Shown here piece by piece: positions 9,175 through 18,016 of a stretch of DNA of 64,000 nucleotides. The stretch comes from an uncultured Clostridia bacterium. GTDB lineage: Bacteria > Bacillota > Clostridia > TANB77 > UBA1234. The first letter of the stretch is position 1. The number at the start of each line of letters is the position of its first letter. The DNA lies in contig CAKPAA010000006.1 of the NCBI GenBank assembly GCA_934132775.1, forward strand, positions 38,105 through 102,104, given 5' to 3'. The position numbers were made by a program, and so were the translations under genes. The notes under the pieces are model-generated. The model was not told where the DNA came from, made no database searches, and worked only from the letters and a program-made list of their open reading frames with translations.

Positions 9175-9756
9175 TTATCCTCTAAAAAAAACTTCAACAA
9201 GAATAGAAATGGCAAACAAAACTAAGGCCACAATCGCAGTTATTGAATGTCTTATAATTTCAACCTTTATATCCTTTTTATTTCTTAGGACATTAAATGT
9301 AACCTTCACAGAGCTTACCGTTAATACAATTATTGCAAGCACAGCAAAGGCAGAATGTAAAAACATATGTCTAAAAATAAGCTTATTTCCCGACAAAAAG
9401 CCAATATTATATACAACTGTTGACACAGCAAATGAGGTTGAAAATCCTTTCGCCAAAGTATTCAACGCTAAAAAAGGTGCACCAACAACTGAAATTCCAA
9501 TAATCCAATATGTAATCAATGTTTTAACATTCTTTAAAAGTAATTTTGAAAGTAGTTCAGATTTAGTAAGCTCAGCTGTTTCTTGAATTGTTTGAAAGTT
9601 GTCAGACAACACAGCTTGTGGTGTATCATTTAAAACTATTCTAAAATATATCGCACCACATATAATCCCTATCAAAAATATAATACATACAAAAAAATAA
9701 ACTTTATAATCAAATGTACTCTTTAAAATCTCTTCTCTCTTTGTATTTCTAAGCAA
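9175..9756 (-). CDS. spoIIM: stage II sporulation protein M
   Basis: SpoIIM is a membrane protein of the SpoIIDMP machine that remodels septal peptidoglycan during engulfment. The 193-residue protein has about five hydrophobic segments and the typical middle region (ITYWIIGISVVGAPFLAL, then GFSTSF). It starts with TTG, preceded by GGAGGTAAAAAGCA. It lies upstream of xerD and about 70 bases downstream of rnhA. It supports the view that the organism sporulates. Confidence 0.88.
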   Translation of the reverse strand: MLRNTKREEILKSTFDYKVYFFVCIIFLIGIICGAIYFRIVLNDTPQAVLSDNFQTIQETAELTKSELLSKLLLKNVKTLITYWIIGISVVGAPFLALNTLAKGFSTSFAVSTVVYNIGFLSGNKLIFRHMFLHSAFAVLAIIVLTVSSVKVTFNVLRNKKDIKVEIIRHSITAIVALVLFAISILVEVFFRG

Positions 9757-9829
9757 TGCTTTTTACCTCCATAATATTTATTACAAAAACTTGTACTAAA
9801 TATTATGAAAAATAAATTTAAATAAGAAC

Positions 9830-10267
9830 CTATTTAAGTGTTTTTATGGCAGCAACAGCCATTTCATCGCACCTATTGTTATATTTATTATCACTATGAC
9901 CTTTTACCTTTATCCACTCTATTTTATGTATCTTCGTAAATTCGTATATTTTCTCCCACAGTTCCCTATTTTTCACATTCTGTTTTTCTGCCGTTTGCCA
10001 GCCGTTACGTTGCCAATTATATATCCAGCCCTGCTTAAAAGCATTCACTAGATATGCACTATCGCTATATACTTTTACGTTGCAAGGTCTCTTTAAAAGA
10101 GAAATTGCCTTAATTGGTGCAGTTAACTCCATCTGATTATTTGTTGTATGCTCCACAGCTCCACTTATCTCTTTTATAACTCCATTACATATTAAAACAG
10201 CTCCCCAGCCACCTTTTCCAGGATTTCCAGAGCAGGCACCATCAGTGTAAATTATAACATCTTCCAT
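9830..10267 (-). CDS. rnhA: ribonuclease HI
   Basis: Degrades the RNA strand of RNA-DNA hybrids. The 145-residue enzyme has all catalytic residues: D9 (YTDGACSGNPG), E47 (NNQMEL), D69 (YSDSAY), H124 and D134 (CDEMA). The handle region with KQGWIYNWQRNGW, as in E. coli RNase HI, is present. It follows tmcAL closely (12 bases) as the end of the operon starting at 14121. A second RNase H, rnhB, is at 46044. Confidence 0.97.
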   Translation of the reverse strand: MEDVIIYTDGACSGNPGKGGWGAVLICNGVIKEISGAVEHTTNNQMELTAPIKAISLLKRPCNVKVYSDSAYLVNAFKQGWIYNWQRNGWQTAEKQNVKNRELWEKIYEFTKIHKIEWIKVKGHSDNKYNNRCDEMAVAAIKTLK

Positions 10268-10279
10268 ATTTCCCCCATA

Positions 10280-11518
10280 CTAAACAGTAATCATCTGTTT
10301 TGTGAAATCTAAATTCATAGTTCTATATTTAGGTATTTGGTAACCCAAAGTGTAGATATTAGTTGCCATTATATCTTTTTCTAGCATTTTTTTACTTGTT
10401 GGATTTGCATTTTTCAAAAACTTGCTAACAGAAGTTACAACTGGCAAATTAGAATTATTATGTATTTGAGAAAGCACTTTTTCTCCTGTTTTATTAAAGC
10501 CAAGTACCCTTATGTATTGTGGATTATATTTATAATTTTCAACATCATCCTTCGTCACATTAAGTAATGTATGAAGCAAAATTCTTTGAATTCTTGTTCG
10601 AGTATATCTCTTAGTTTTTAATACTTCTATAACGTCATCTAATTGCATTCCCTCAGTTGCAGCCTTCTTTAATAGGTTTTCAATTCCCTCTGTAACATCT
10701 GCAATATTAGCAAGTTCATCCGTTGAACATCTTCTTAAAATATACAAAATTTCTTTTTCAAAATTATTTAAAAACATAGGTGACATACCATCTAAAATTG
10801 CATCGTTAATCATACTAAAAGTCTCTTTTGGAACAACTTCCGAAACCTTCTTCAAATCATTTTTATCAAGTAATTCTCTAACGGCAGTTGCACTGCATAT
10901 ATTGTCTATCACGGCTGTTGAATTATAAGTAGTGCCCTTTCTTTCGATAACCACAGGAGTTATTTGACTATTTGAATACAATAATGCTTTTAAATACTCA
11001 ATTCCAAGTATATTGTTTGAATCTAGTAATATATCTGCAATATACTTCGCATCATACTCTTTTTTCAAAAAATTCTTCAAAGCATTGCTTCTAGCAATTG
11101 GGTATGATGTTCCTCTTTTAAGCTCAGACTGCAAAAGTTTTTTGTAGTTTTCAGGCTCTAAATACAAAACATTAGCAATTCTTTTAAGAGCATCTATATC
11201 AGTCGTGCTACTTCCAAAAGATATATTTTTAACAACTCCAAGCCCATCTAAAAGTGCAACACTTCCTTGTGCAAAATACTCTGCACTAGATGTAGCATAA
11301 CACGATGGTAATTCAATAACTAAATCAACTCCATTTTTTAGTGCCATCTCTGTTCTCTTCCATTTATCAAAAAGAGCAGGCACACCACGTTGAATAAAAT
11401 TACCACTCATTATTGCAACTATCGCATCACAACCTGTTTTCTTTTTAGTTTCTTCTATATGATACGTATGACCATTATGAAAAGGATTATATTCTGCAAC
11501 TATTCCACAAACATCCAT
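10280..11518 (-). CDS. tmcAL: tRNA(Met) cytidine acetate ligase (YlbM family)
   Basis: This enzyme forms N4-acetylcytidine at the wobble position of elongator tRNA(Met) from acetate and ATP. The 412-residue protein has the nucleotidyltransferase HIGH-type motif in GIVAEYNPFHNGH near the N-terminus, IMSGNFIQRG, and a matching overall length. The ATG at 11518 follows TGAGGTGAAAACA; 16 codons of upstream open frame lack a ribosome site. It lies between the DUF1189 gene and rnhA. The family assignment is secure; the exact reaction follows from the family. Confidence 0.9.
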   Translation of the reverse strand: MDVCGIVAEYNPFHNGHTYHIEETKKKTGCDAIVAIMSGNFIQRGVPALFDKWKRTEMALKNGVDLVIELPSCYATSSAEYFAQGSVALLDGLGVVKNISFGSSTTDIDALKRIANVLYLEPENYKKLLQSELKRGTSYPIARSNALKNFLKKEYDAKYIADILLDSNNILGIEYLKALLYSNSQITPVVIERKGTTYNSTAVIDNICSATAVRELLDKNDLKKVSEVVPKETFSMINDAILDGMSPMFLNNFEKEILYILRRCSTDELANIADVTEGIENLLKKAATEGMQLDDVIEVLKTKRYTRTRIQRILLHTLLNVTKDDVENYKYNPQYIRVLGFNKTGEKVLSQIHNNSNLPVVTSVSKFLKNANPTSKKMLEKDIMATNIYTLGYQIPKYRTMNLDFTKQMITV

Positions 11519-11594
11519 TGTTTTCACCTCATATTTTAGATTTATATAAAACCATTTTACGTACAACTATGTAAAAATCGTTACTTGTATTGTA

Positions 11595-12707
11595 TTACTT
11601 CTCATTACCTTTATTAGACGTTTCGTCTTCATCTTTCTTTGTATCTTCGTTATGTGTCTCATTTTCGCTAGTCTCATTACTTTTATTATCTTCGTTATCA
11701 ATTTCATTCTCACTATTTACAGTTTCTTCGCCGTCTTTATTAAGTGTCTCCTGACTTTCGTTTTCTTCATCATTAGGTTGTATATCATTGTTATTGACAT
11801 CTGTTTCATCCTTTATAGGATTTCCATTCTTGTCCACCTTTGTAACAACGACCTTTGCATTTTTTTTATTTGCATTACTCATAATTAGTAAAAAAGCATC
11901 TAATTTAACGGCACGTATCGCATAAAATATATAAACATATGAAAGTGCTGATGTAACCATCATTGTGTAAGTTTTTACTGAACCAACACAAGCCACTGAA
12001 ATAGCTTCAAGTAAATATGGCAAAGTCATAGCATAAATAGCTATTTTAAAATAGTTCTTAACATCCAGTCTCATCCTAAACAAGGCACAAATTATAGAAA
12101 CCATCAAAGTTATAACAAGTATTTCAAATATTTTTACAAAGAAATACTGCATAAACACTGCAACATACACAGCTAAAAACATAATAACTTTATTAGCAAA
12201 ACTACTATACAATATAGTTATATACGAATACAAAGCCTTCTTATTTAAACTACAACCTAAATCTTGAAAAACAAGCCTTGCTCCACTGCCATCGTAATTT
12301 TCATAAGTTATTGCGTCGCTATTCACAAAAACTCTTGTATCATATCGTGTGTTCTCATTATACTTTTCAGAATTTTTATACTCCTCGTAAGTCATAGAAG
12401 TATCAATAATAGCAAGAGTATCATCGTCTAATTTAAAGTTCTTCTCTTCTCCAACATTAAGCACACCATTTTGAAAAGAAAACTCTGGCACCATCATATC
12501 ATAACTATCCATAAAAGTTTCTATGCCTGAAATCAATGTGCTGAAAGTACAAATAGCCATAATAAAAGTAACTATAAGAATAAGTTTCAAGAAATACCCA
12601 AAACTTTTTGAAACTTTTTCTGTTTTCAATATATACGGATACAATCTAAAATCAGTAATAGCCAAAGCCATTTTCTTAAAAAAACCTAACTTCTTTTGTT
12701 CCTCCAT
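11595..12707 (-). CDS. DUF1189 family membrane protein with acidic tail
   Basis: A membrane protein of unknown function. The 370 residues comprise a cytoplasmic start (FFKKMALAITDFRLYPYI), a first membrane segment at about 35-60, an extracytoplasmic domain of about 110 residues, a group of four hydrophobic segments at about 170-275, and a C-terminal tail of about 90 residues made mostly of D, E, N, S, T and K. The tail looks disordered and varies in this family. It lies 14 bases after the frame-restored end of the M24 peptidase, so the genes are probably cotranscribed. Confidence 0.8.
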   Translation of the reverse strand: MEEQKKLGFFKKMALAITDFRLYPYILKTEKVSKSFGYFLKLILIVTFIMAICTFSTLISGIETFMDSYDMMVPEFSFQNGVLNVGEEKNFKLDDDTLAIIDTSMTYEEYKNSEKYNENTRYDTRVFVNSDAITYENYDGSGARLVFQDLGCSLNKKALYSYITILYSSFANKVIMFLAVYVAVFMQYFFVKIFEILVITLMVSIICALFRMRLDVKNYFKIAIYAMTLPYLLEAISVACVGSVKTYTMMVTSALSYVYIFYAIRAVKLDAFLLIMSNANKKNAKVVVTKVDKNGNPIKDETDVNNNDIQPNDEENESQETLNKDGEETVNSENEIDNEDNKSNETSENETHNEDTKKDEDETSNKGNEK

Positions 12708-12721
12708 TTGTTTTCTCCATT

Positions 12722-13409
12722 CTATATAATAATAATTTCTCTGTTAGACTTTGAAAAAAGTTCAACTCCGTTTTCCGGTTAACACGCCTGTATCCTCTAT
12801 TCTAACGCCAAAATTGTCCTCTAAATAAATTCCAGGTTCAATAGTGAAAACCATATCTTTTAACAATTCAACATCTCTTTTAGGAGATAAAACAGGGTCT
12901 TCGTGAACCTCTTTTCCAACACCGTGTCCCAAAGCGTGAGCATAATCATAACCAGCATCAATAATATTCTTTCTTCCGTAAGAATCTGCCACATTTGCCA
13001 ATGTGCCAATTTTGATCTTTTCAGTAGCATTTTTATGAGCTTCTTTTACCAAATTGTAAATCTTAATTTGCTCATCAGTTGCCCCACCAACAAATATCGT
13101 TCTAGACATATCAGAGCAATACTCATCTAAAACACAACCAAAATCAAGAAGAATAATGTCACGCTCTTTAACTTTATTCTCAGATGGTGTTGAATGAATT
13201 AAAGATGAAGTTTTTCCAGCTCCAACTATTGTATCAAATGAATTTCCAGATGCACCGTTTTTCATAAAAAATTCATCAATTTCTTTTGCAATTTGAATCT
13301 CAGTCATTCCAGGCTTTATAAAGTGACAAATATGTTCAAAGCACTTGTCCCCCAAAAGAGCAGCCTTTCTCAACTTTTCTATTTCATCGTTAGTTTTTAT
13401 CATACTCAT
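12722..13409 (-). CDS. M24 family aminopeptidase, +1 frameshift at CGG
   Basis: A metallopeptidase of the pita-bread fold (Xaa-Pro/methionine aminopeptidase type) lacking the long N-terminal domain of PepP. Metal-site segments are visible: LLDFGCVLDEYCSDMSRT, HALGHGVGKEVHEDP, TIEPGIY and GVRIEDTGVL. In frame 0 the protein stops at 12762 after TGKRS. At the in-frame CGG (12768-12770) a +1 step gives glycine and the tail GVELFSKSNREIIII, ending at a TAG at 12722, the ending expected of this family. The restored end also brings the next gene within 14 bases. The start ATG follows AGGAG and is four bases from the end of the prepilin peptidase frame. Confidence 0.85.
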
Positions 13410-13422
13410 AAAATCAAATCTC

Positions 13423-14121
13423 CTATATTCTCATCATAAGCCCCATATACCAAGGGAATGTAACTGTGTAAGGCACAAACATTGTGAAAATAGCCGCAAG
13501 CACTATAAAAGGCCCAAAAGCCATATAATCAGTTGACTTCTTTATCTTCGTTATAAGAAAAAATATACTTACAACTGCACCAACAGCAAACGAAATTATA
13601 AAAATTTGAATGGTGTTGTAAAGACCAAAAAACAATCCAAGCATTCCCATAAGCTTAACATCGCCTAGTCCCATTCCTTCTTTTCTATACATAACAAGCG
13701 CTAAAAGTGCAATAACTAAAAAAATGCCACCACCAGCGAACATACCAAAAAGCATATCAAGCCCTTTTGCTGTATCAGTAACCAAAGCAATGTAAGTCAA
13801 AATAATTCCAACAACAAATCCAGTAAAATTAAGCCCATTTGGTATTATTTGCGCTTTTATATCAATAAATGCGTCCATAATTAGGATTGCTCCAACAAAA
13901 GCATAAATCAAAAACTCAAAAGAAATTCCAAACTTAAAAAACAAAGCAATAAACAAAAGCGGAGTGATAATTGCAAGTTTTACATCAATTTTATTCTTTT
14001 GAAACATACCTTTTAAAGTAATCTTCTCTTCCTTGCTAAAAAGTTCAATCAAATTCTTCATAACTGGTGTAATTCCAATTCCAATAAGTGCAATAAGCAC
14101 GTTGCAAATAACAATTTCCAT
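13423..14121 (-). CDS. A24 prepilin peptidase
   Basis: A membrane aspartyl protease that removes the leader of type IV pilin-like proteins. The 232-residue protein has about seven hydrophobic segments and both catalytic aspartates: one in MDAFIDIKAQIIPNGL and one in the GxGD motif GMGLGDVKLM. The N-terminal methylase domain is not recognisable, so it is a peptidase-core type as in TadV/CpaA or short Com/Pil enzymes. It is first in an operon with the M24, DUF1189, tmcAL and rnhA genes. No pilin genes are in the window, so its substrate is unknown. Confidence 0.88.
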   Translation of the reverse strand: MEIVICNVLIALIGIGITPVMKNLIELFSKEEKITLKGMFQKNKIDVKLAIITPLLFIALFFKFGISFEFLIYAFVGAILIMDAFIDIKAQIIPNGLNFTGFVVGIILTYIALVTDTAKGLDMLFGMFAGGGIFLVIALLALVMYRKEGMGLGDVKLMGMLGLFFGLYNTIQIFIISFAVGAVVSIFFLITKIKKSTDYMAFGPFIVLAAIFTMFVPYTVTFPWYMGLMMRI

Positions 14122-14171
14122 TTTTTACATCCTTTCCAAAATCAAACAAATCAGTCATTTAAACCTATTAG

Positions 14172-14200
14172 AATATATCAATTTTAAACATAAAAGTCAA
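14172..14200 (-). promoter_or_regulatory. promoter of the prepilin peptidase operon
   Basis: TTGACT, a 17-base spacer and TATATT on the minus strand, just upstream of the 14121 start. It is divergent from the zinc-ribbon gene promoter. Confidence 0.65.
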
Positions 14201-14216
14201 TATGTGATAAGTTCCA

Positions 14217-14245
14217 TTGCATTTTAAGATTCACTATGATATAAT
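14217..14245 (+). promoter_or_regulatory. promoter of the zinc-ribbon gene
   Basis: TTGCAT, a 17-base spacer and TATAAT on the plus strand, about 65 bases before the gene start. Confidence 0.7.
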
Positions 14246-14308
14246 TTTACCAGTTTAAAAGTAGTTAATACAGTAAATACTACTTATATACGGATTGGAG
14301 GAATTTAT

Positions 14309-14566
14309 ATGGAAATAAAAAAATGTACAAAATGCGGTGCTTTTATTACAACAGGAGCTGACCTTTGCGAAACTTGTGCAAATAAAGCTACATACAATAT
14401 GACATTGTTAAAAAACTATTTTGATGAAACTCCAAGTTTCGATTCAATATCTGCAGTTTCTGCTGCAACTGGTGTTTCTCCAGAGTATGTTGAGCGATAT
14501 ATAAGCGAAAATAATTATCATAATTCAGAGATTAATCCAAACACATTTAGCTCGATTCAATATTAA
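14309..14566 (+). CDS. small zinc-ribbon protein, YvyF-like
   Basis: An 85-residue protein with a two-CxxC zinc ribbon (CTKC at residues 6-9, CETC at 20-23) followed by a helical segment (SFDSISAVSAATGVSPEYVERYI) that looks like a small helix-turn-helix. This layout resembles the YvyF/flagellar-operon regulator family, but no flagellar genes are nearby, so I do not transfer that role. The ATG follows GGAGG. A strong terminator lies between it and tyrS. Confidence 0.7.
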   Translation: MEIKKCTKCGAFITTGADLCETCANKATYNMTLLKNYFDETPSFDSISAVSAATGVSPEYVERYISENNYHNSEINPNTFSSIQY

Positions 14567-14582
14567 AATTATATCAAGATTT

Positions 14583-14612
14583 AAGTGGAGTCGCAGTTAG
14601 ACTCCACTTTTG
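14583..14612 (+). terminator. hairpin between zinc-ribbon gene and tyrS
   Basis: A 10-base stem (AAGTGGAGTC/GACTCCACTT) with a short T run. It ends the zinc-ribbon transcript or partly attenuates tyrS; there is no T-box motif here. Confidence 0.75.
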
Positions 14613-14647
14613 TTATACACAAAATATATTAAAAAAGGAGAATTTTT

Positions 14648-15850
14648 ATGAAAAACGTATACGATACACTAGAAGAAAGAGGTTACATCGAACAAGTAAC
14701 ACACGATGGATTAAGAGAATGGTTTGAAAAGGAAAAAGTTTCATTCTACATAGGATTTGATCCAACAGCAGATAGTTTGCACGTTGGACACTTTGTTTCA
14801 GCAATGGTAGCATCACATATGCAAAAAGCAGGACATAGACCAATAATACTAATTGGTGGTGGCACAGGAATGATTGGAGACCCATCAGGCAGAACAGATT
14901 TGCGTCAAATGATGACAAAAGAAACAATAGACCATAACGTTGAATGTTTCAAAAAACAACTTTCAAAATTCGTAAGCTTTGAAGGTGAAAATGCTGCAAT
15001 AATAGTAAACAATGCAGACTGGCTTTTAGGATTAAACTACATAGAATTTTTAAGAGACATTGGAGCATACTTCTCTGTAAACAAAATGCTAACAGCAGAC
15101 TGCTACAAAAAAAGATTGGAAAAAGGCTTAACATTCCTCGAATTCAACTATATGTTAATGCAAGCATACGACTTTTTACAACTGTACAAAAAATATAATT
15201 GTAGCTTAGAGCTTGGTGGAAACGATCAATGGTCAAACATCTTAGCAGGAGCAGATTTAATAAGAAGAAAGGAACAAGCAACCGCATTTGGACTAACCTT
15301 CAAACTACTTACAACAACGGAAGGAATAAAAATGGGAAAAACAGCAAAAGGTGCATTATGGCTAGATCCAAATAAAACATCTCCTTACGAATTTTACCAA
15401 TATTTCAGAAACATTGCAGATGCAGATGTAAAAAATGTAATGTGTATGCTTACCTTCCTACCAATGGAAAGAGTTCATGAACTATGTGATGTTGAAGGTT
15501 CTGCAATAAACGAAGCTAAAAAAGTTCTAGCATACGAAATAACAAAAATAGTTCACGGCGAAGAAGAAGCTAAAAAAGCAGAAGAAGCAGCAAACGCACT
15601 ATTCGGTGGTGGAAACGACTTAGGAAATATGCCAACAACAAAAATAAATACCCTACCTATTTCAGTTGTAGACTTATTAGTAGCAACAAAAATAGCACCT
15701 TCAAAAGGACAAGCAAGAACTTTAATTGAACAAGGTGGAATTTCAATAGACGATGTAAAAGTTACAGACATAAATCAAATTATAGAAAAAATTGATGGAC
15801 ACATCATTATAAAGAAAGGAAAGAAAACTTTCCACAAAGTTGAAATGTAA
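14648..15850 (+). CDS. tyrS: tyrosyl-tRNA synthetase
   Basis: A class I synthetase that charges tRNA(Tyr). The 400-residue protein has YIGFDPTADSLHVGH (HIGH motif), the tyrosine-binding region around GGTGMIGDPSGR, the KMSKS-type loop KMGKT (as KFGKT in other TyrRS), and a C-terminal S4 domain (SKGQARTLIEQGGISID). The ATG follows AAAAAAGGAG. Unlike many tyrS genes of this phylum it has no T-box; the 37 bases after the preceding terminator are too short for one. Two terminators follow it. Confidence 0.97.
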   Translation: MKNVYDTLEERGYIEQVTHDGLREWFEKEKVSFYIGFDPTADSLHVGHFVSAMVASHMQKAGHRPIILIGGGTGMIGDPSGRTDLRQMMTKETIDHNVECFKKQLSKFVSFEGENAAIIVNNADWLLGLNYIEFLRDIGAYFSVNKMLTADCYKKRLEKGLTFLEFNYMLMQAYDFLQLYKKYNCSLELGGNDQWSNILAGADLIRRKEQATAFGLTFKLLTTTEGIKMGKTAKGALWLDPNKTSPYEFYQYFRNIADADVKNVMCMLTFLPMERVHELCDVEGSAINEAKKVLAYEITKIVHGEEEAKKAEEAANALFGGGNDLGNMPTTKINTLPISVVDLLVATKIAPSKGQARTLIEQGGISIDDVKVTDINQIIEKIDGHIIIKKGKKTFHKVEM

Positions 15851-15861
15851 ATAAATCGTTT

Positions 15862-15897
15862 AAAAAGTTCGGGAATATTTTAATTCTCGAACTTTTT
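15862..15897 (+). terminator. terminator after tyrS
   Basis: Hairpin AAAAAGTTCGGGAAT/ATTCTCGAACTTTTT with one mismatch and a T run. Confidence 0.85.
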
Positions 15898-15925
15898 TCA
15901 AACATTATATATAAAAAAAATCGAT

Positions 15926-15973
15926 TAAAGAAACACCGGTGTAATTTAGGGGTTACTACGGGTGTTTCTTTTT
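15926..15973 (+). terminator. second hairpin after tyrS
   Basis: Outer stem AAAGAAACACC/GGTGTTTCTTT with an inner GTAA/TTAC stem and a following T run. The next 200 bases (15974-16176) show nothing recognisable. Confidence 0.75.
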
Positions 15974-16176
15974 GGGGAAATTAACATCAGTCGAAGTATT
16001 GCTTATGTTATAGTTATTTTAATAAAAATATATCAAAGCAAAATAAAATTATAATACGATATTTGTCAAATTAAATTTTATCAATTTCTTTAATCATTGT
16101 AAACATATTTTAGATAAAAGTCAATTATAATTTGAGTCAGATCTATTTTAAAAATGAAGATATTCAATTTTTCAAG

Positions 16177-16240
16177 AAAAAAAGACTAACCAAAACTCTT
16201 TATGCAAAGCTTAAACTAAGCAACAAAGTTTCTGTTAGTC
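16177..16240 (-). terminator. terminator after the rrf2 gene
   Basis: Long nested minus-strand hairpin (GACTAAC/GTTAGTC outside, AAACTTT/AAAGAGTTT inside) followed by seven T. It ends the unit that reads leftward from 16748. The bases 16241-16346 are AT-rich with no feature. Confidence 0.7.
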
Positions 16241-16346
16241 TCCTAATTTCTCTTAATATAATTTATAAATCCCAATCACAACTATAAGAACTTATAACTA
16301 TTTTAATACAAAACATATCTTTAATTTAAAATATGAGTCAGGTTTT

Positions 16347-16748
16347 CTAATGCTCCAACAAATCTTCTAATGTCTTGCTATCAACATATTCATTTATCAC
16401 ATTATCTAGTCCTTCCCAGAAGTCATAAGTTTTACAGTCATTTTTCTTAACGCACTCTCCCTCTTCTGTTAAGCAATAAACTGGCGATAAGTCTCCCTCA
16501 GATGCTCTTAAAATGTCTCCAACGGTATACTCTTTTGGCTCTCTTGCTAATCTATATCCACCTGCATTTCCTCTTGTTACTTCCAAAAAGCCTGCTTTGT
16601 TTAAAAGAGAAATTATTTGTTCTAAGTATTTATTTGATATTCCTTGTCTATCAGCTATACTCTTTAAAGATATGTAATTACCGTTTCCGTTTACTGCTAG
16701 ATCTATCATTATTCGTAATGCATATCTACCTTTTGTTGATATTCTCAT
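16347..16748 (-). CDS. Rrf2 family transcriptional regulator, Fe-S type
   Basis: A DNA-binding regulator of the Rrf2/IscR family. The 133-residue protein has the typical winged-helix start (MRISTKGRYALRIMIDLA) and recognition region (KYLEQIISLLNKAGFLEVTRGNAGGY). Three cysteines are spaced CX7CX5C (CLTEEGECVKKNDC), consistent with a [2Fe-2S] sensor as in IscR. No isc or suf genes are adjacent, so its regulon is not evident here. The ATG follows AGGAGGAAGAA. Confidence 0.88.
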   Translation of the reverse strand: MRISTKGRYALRIMIDLAVNGNGNYISLKSIADRQGISNKYLEQIISLLNKAGFLEVTRGNAGGYRLAREPKEYTVGDILRASEGDLSPVYCLTEEGECVKKNDCKTYDFWEGLDNVINEYVDSKTLEDLLEH

Positions 16749-16780
16749 TTCTTCCTCCTAAAAGTATTACTTTTTCGCAA

Positions 16781-17080
16781 CTATTCAACTACAAAATTAA
16801 CAAATTTATTTCTTTTATATGTTAATTTTCCTGTTTGATTTTCTTCATATTGTTCATAAACAGAGTATGTCGTTGCAAAGATTTTCCTTTTTCCACCTAT
16901 ATCAAATGTTAGTATATAATCTGTGTTTATTATTCCTTGATTTGGATCTGGGCAATATGACGAAACTTCTTTTTTTACTAATTTTGCATTAACTGTTTCT
17001 TCTGGTGCATTTTCATCCATTCTAAAATTTATTATTATATATGCCAAGAAAGCTACTATTATAAGCCAAAATAAAAACAT
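16781..17080 (-). CDS. DUF2500-like small membrane-anchored protein
   Basis: A 99-residue protein with one N-terminal membrane segment (residues 2-18) followed by a small beta-rich domain (TVNAKLVKKEVSS, then DYILTFDIGGKRKIFATTYSVYEQYEENQTGKLTYKRNKF), in the pattern of DUF2500. Function is unknown. The ATG follows AAGAGGTATTTT. It lies between tcdA and the rrf2 gene, with a terminator separating it from tcdA. Confidence 0.65.
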   Translation of the reverse strand: MFLFWLIIVAFLAYIIINFRMDENAPEETVNAKLVKKEVSSYCPDPNQGIINTDYILTFDIGGKRKIFATTYSVYEQYEENQTGKLTYKRNKFVNFVVE

Positions 17081-17130
17081 AAAATACCTCTTTTCCTCTT
17101 TATTTATTTCTCTTACGTCTATTTATACCA

Positions 17131-17162
17131 TAAAAACAGACGATTAGCAACCGTCTGTTTTA
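17131..17162. terminator. terminator overlapping the end of tcdA
   Basis: Inverted repeat AAACAGACG/CGTCTGTTT with the tcdA stop codon in the loop and T runs on both sides. Confidence 0.75.
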
Positions 17163-17917
17163 TTGTACCCTATTATGTCTTTTACTATTTCACCAGCTAT
17201 TATTAAGCCTGCAACTGATGGCACAAATGAAACACTTCCTGGCACTTGATTTCGTGATGCACATTTTCTTTTTGTTCCAGGTGGGCAAATGCAATTTGTT
17301 TTGCAACTGCAATTTGCCATTTCATCTATTTTTATCGGTTCTTCCTTTGAATATAGAACTTTTAAGCTATCAATATTTCTTTTTCTCAATTCTTTTCTCA
17401 TAACTTTTGCTAGTGGACAAATGCTAGTTTTGTATATATCTGATATTTCAAATCTTGTTGGATCTAGTTTATTTCCTGTTCCCATTGATGAAATAACTGG
17501 TATTCCAAGTTTTTTGCATTGTATCACTATTTCAATTTTTGCCGTGACTGTATCTACACAGTCTACAACATAAGTTAGATCTTTATTTATTATATTGCTT
17601 TCTGAGTTTGGTAAATAAAACTCTTGATGTGTCTCAACATTAGCATCTGGGTTTATATCAAGTATTCTTTCTTTCATAACGTCTACTTTGAATTTTCCTA
17701 CTGTCTTTCTTGTTGCTATTATTTGTCTATTTATGTTTGTTAAACAAATTTTATCGTCATCTATTATTACAAAATTTCCAACGCCCGCTCTTGCAAGCCC
17801 TTCAATTACAAATGAACCAACTCCACCAACACCAAACACTGCAATTTTAGCATTTTTTAATTTTTCTAATCCTTCTTTTCCTATTAGTAATTCTGTTCTT
17901 GAAAATTGATTTAACAT
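17144..17917 (-). CDS. tcdA: tRNA threonylcarbamoyladenosine dehydratase
   Basis: A ThiF/MoeB-superfamily E1-like enzyme that cyclises t6A37 in tRNA using ATP. The 257-residue protein has FSRTELLIGKEGLEKL at the N-terminus, the nucleotide-binding VFGVGGVGSF, the TNINRQI motif, and VVDCVDTVTAKI. An inserted Cys cluster (CSCKTNCICPPGTKRKC, about residues 205-221) is typical of many TcdA proteins of this phylum and may bind metal. It ends at a terminator hairpin. The alternative, a general ThiF-like enzyme, is less likely given the whole-length match. Confidence 0.88.
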   Translation of the reverse strand: MLNQFSRTELLIGKEGLEKLKNAKIAVFGVGGVGSFVIEGLARAGVGNFVIIDDDKICLTNINRQIIATRKTVGKFKVDVMKERILDINPDANVETHQEFYLPNSESNIINKDLTYVVDCVDTVTAKIEIVIQCKKLGIPVISSMGTGNKLDPTRFEISDIYKTSICPLAKVMRKELRKRNIDSLKVLYSKEEPIKIDEMANCSCKTNCICPPGTKRKCASRNQVPGSVSFVPSVAGLIIAGEIVKDIIGYNKTDGC

Positions 17918-18016
17918 TTTTATACTTCCATTTCTTTTATTTTATGTAAGATTCTTCTACTTTCAGCCTCAAACTCTCTATTGTCTAAATCTTAAATATC
18001 TAAATTTTCAGCTTTC

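Noticed and set aside
12774..12780. The neighbouring CCGGAAA in the M24 gene as the shift point
   Set aside because: This CGG is out of frame. Removing a base there also restores the frame, but the in-frame CGG a few bases later fits the rule seen at the other five sites.
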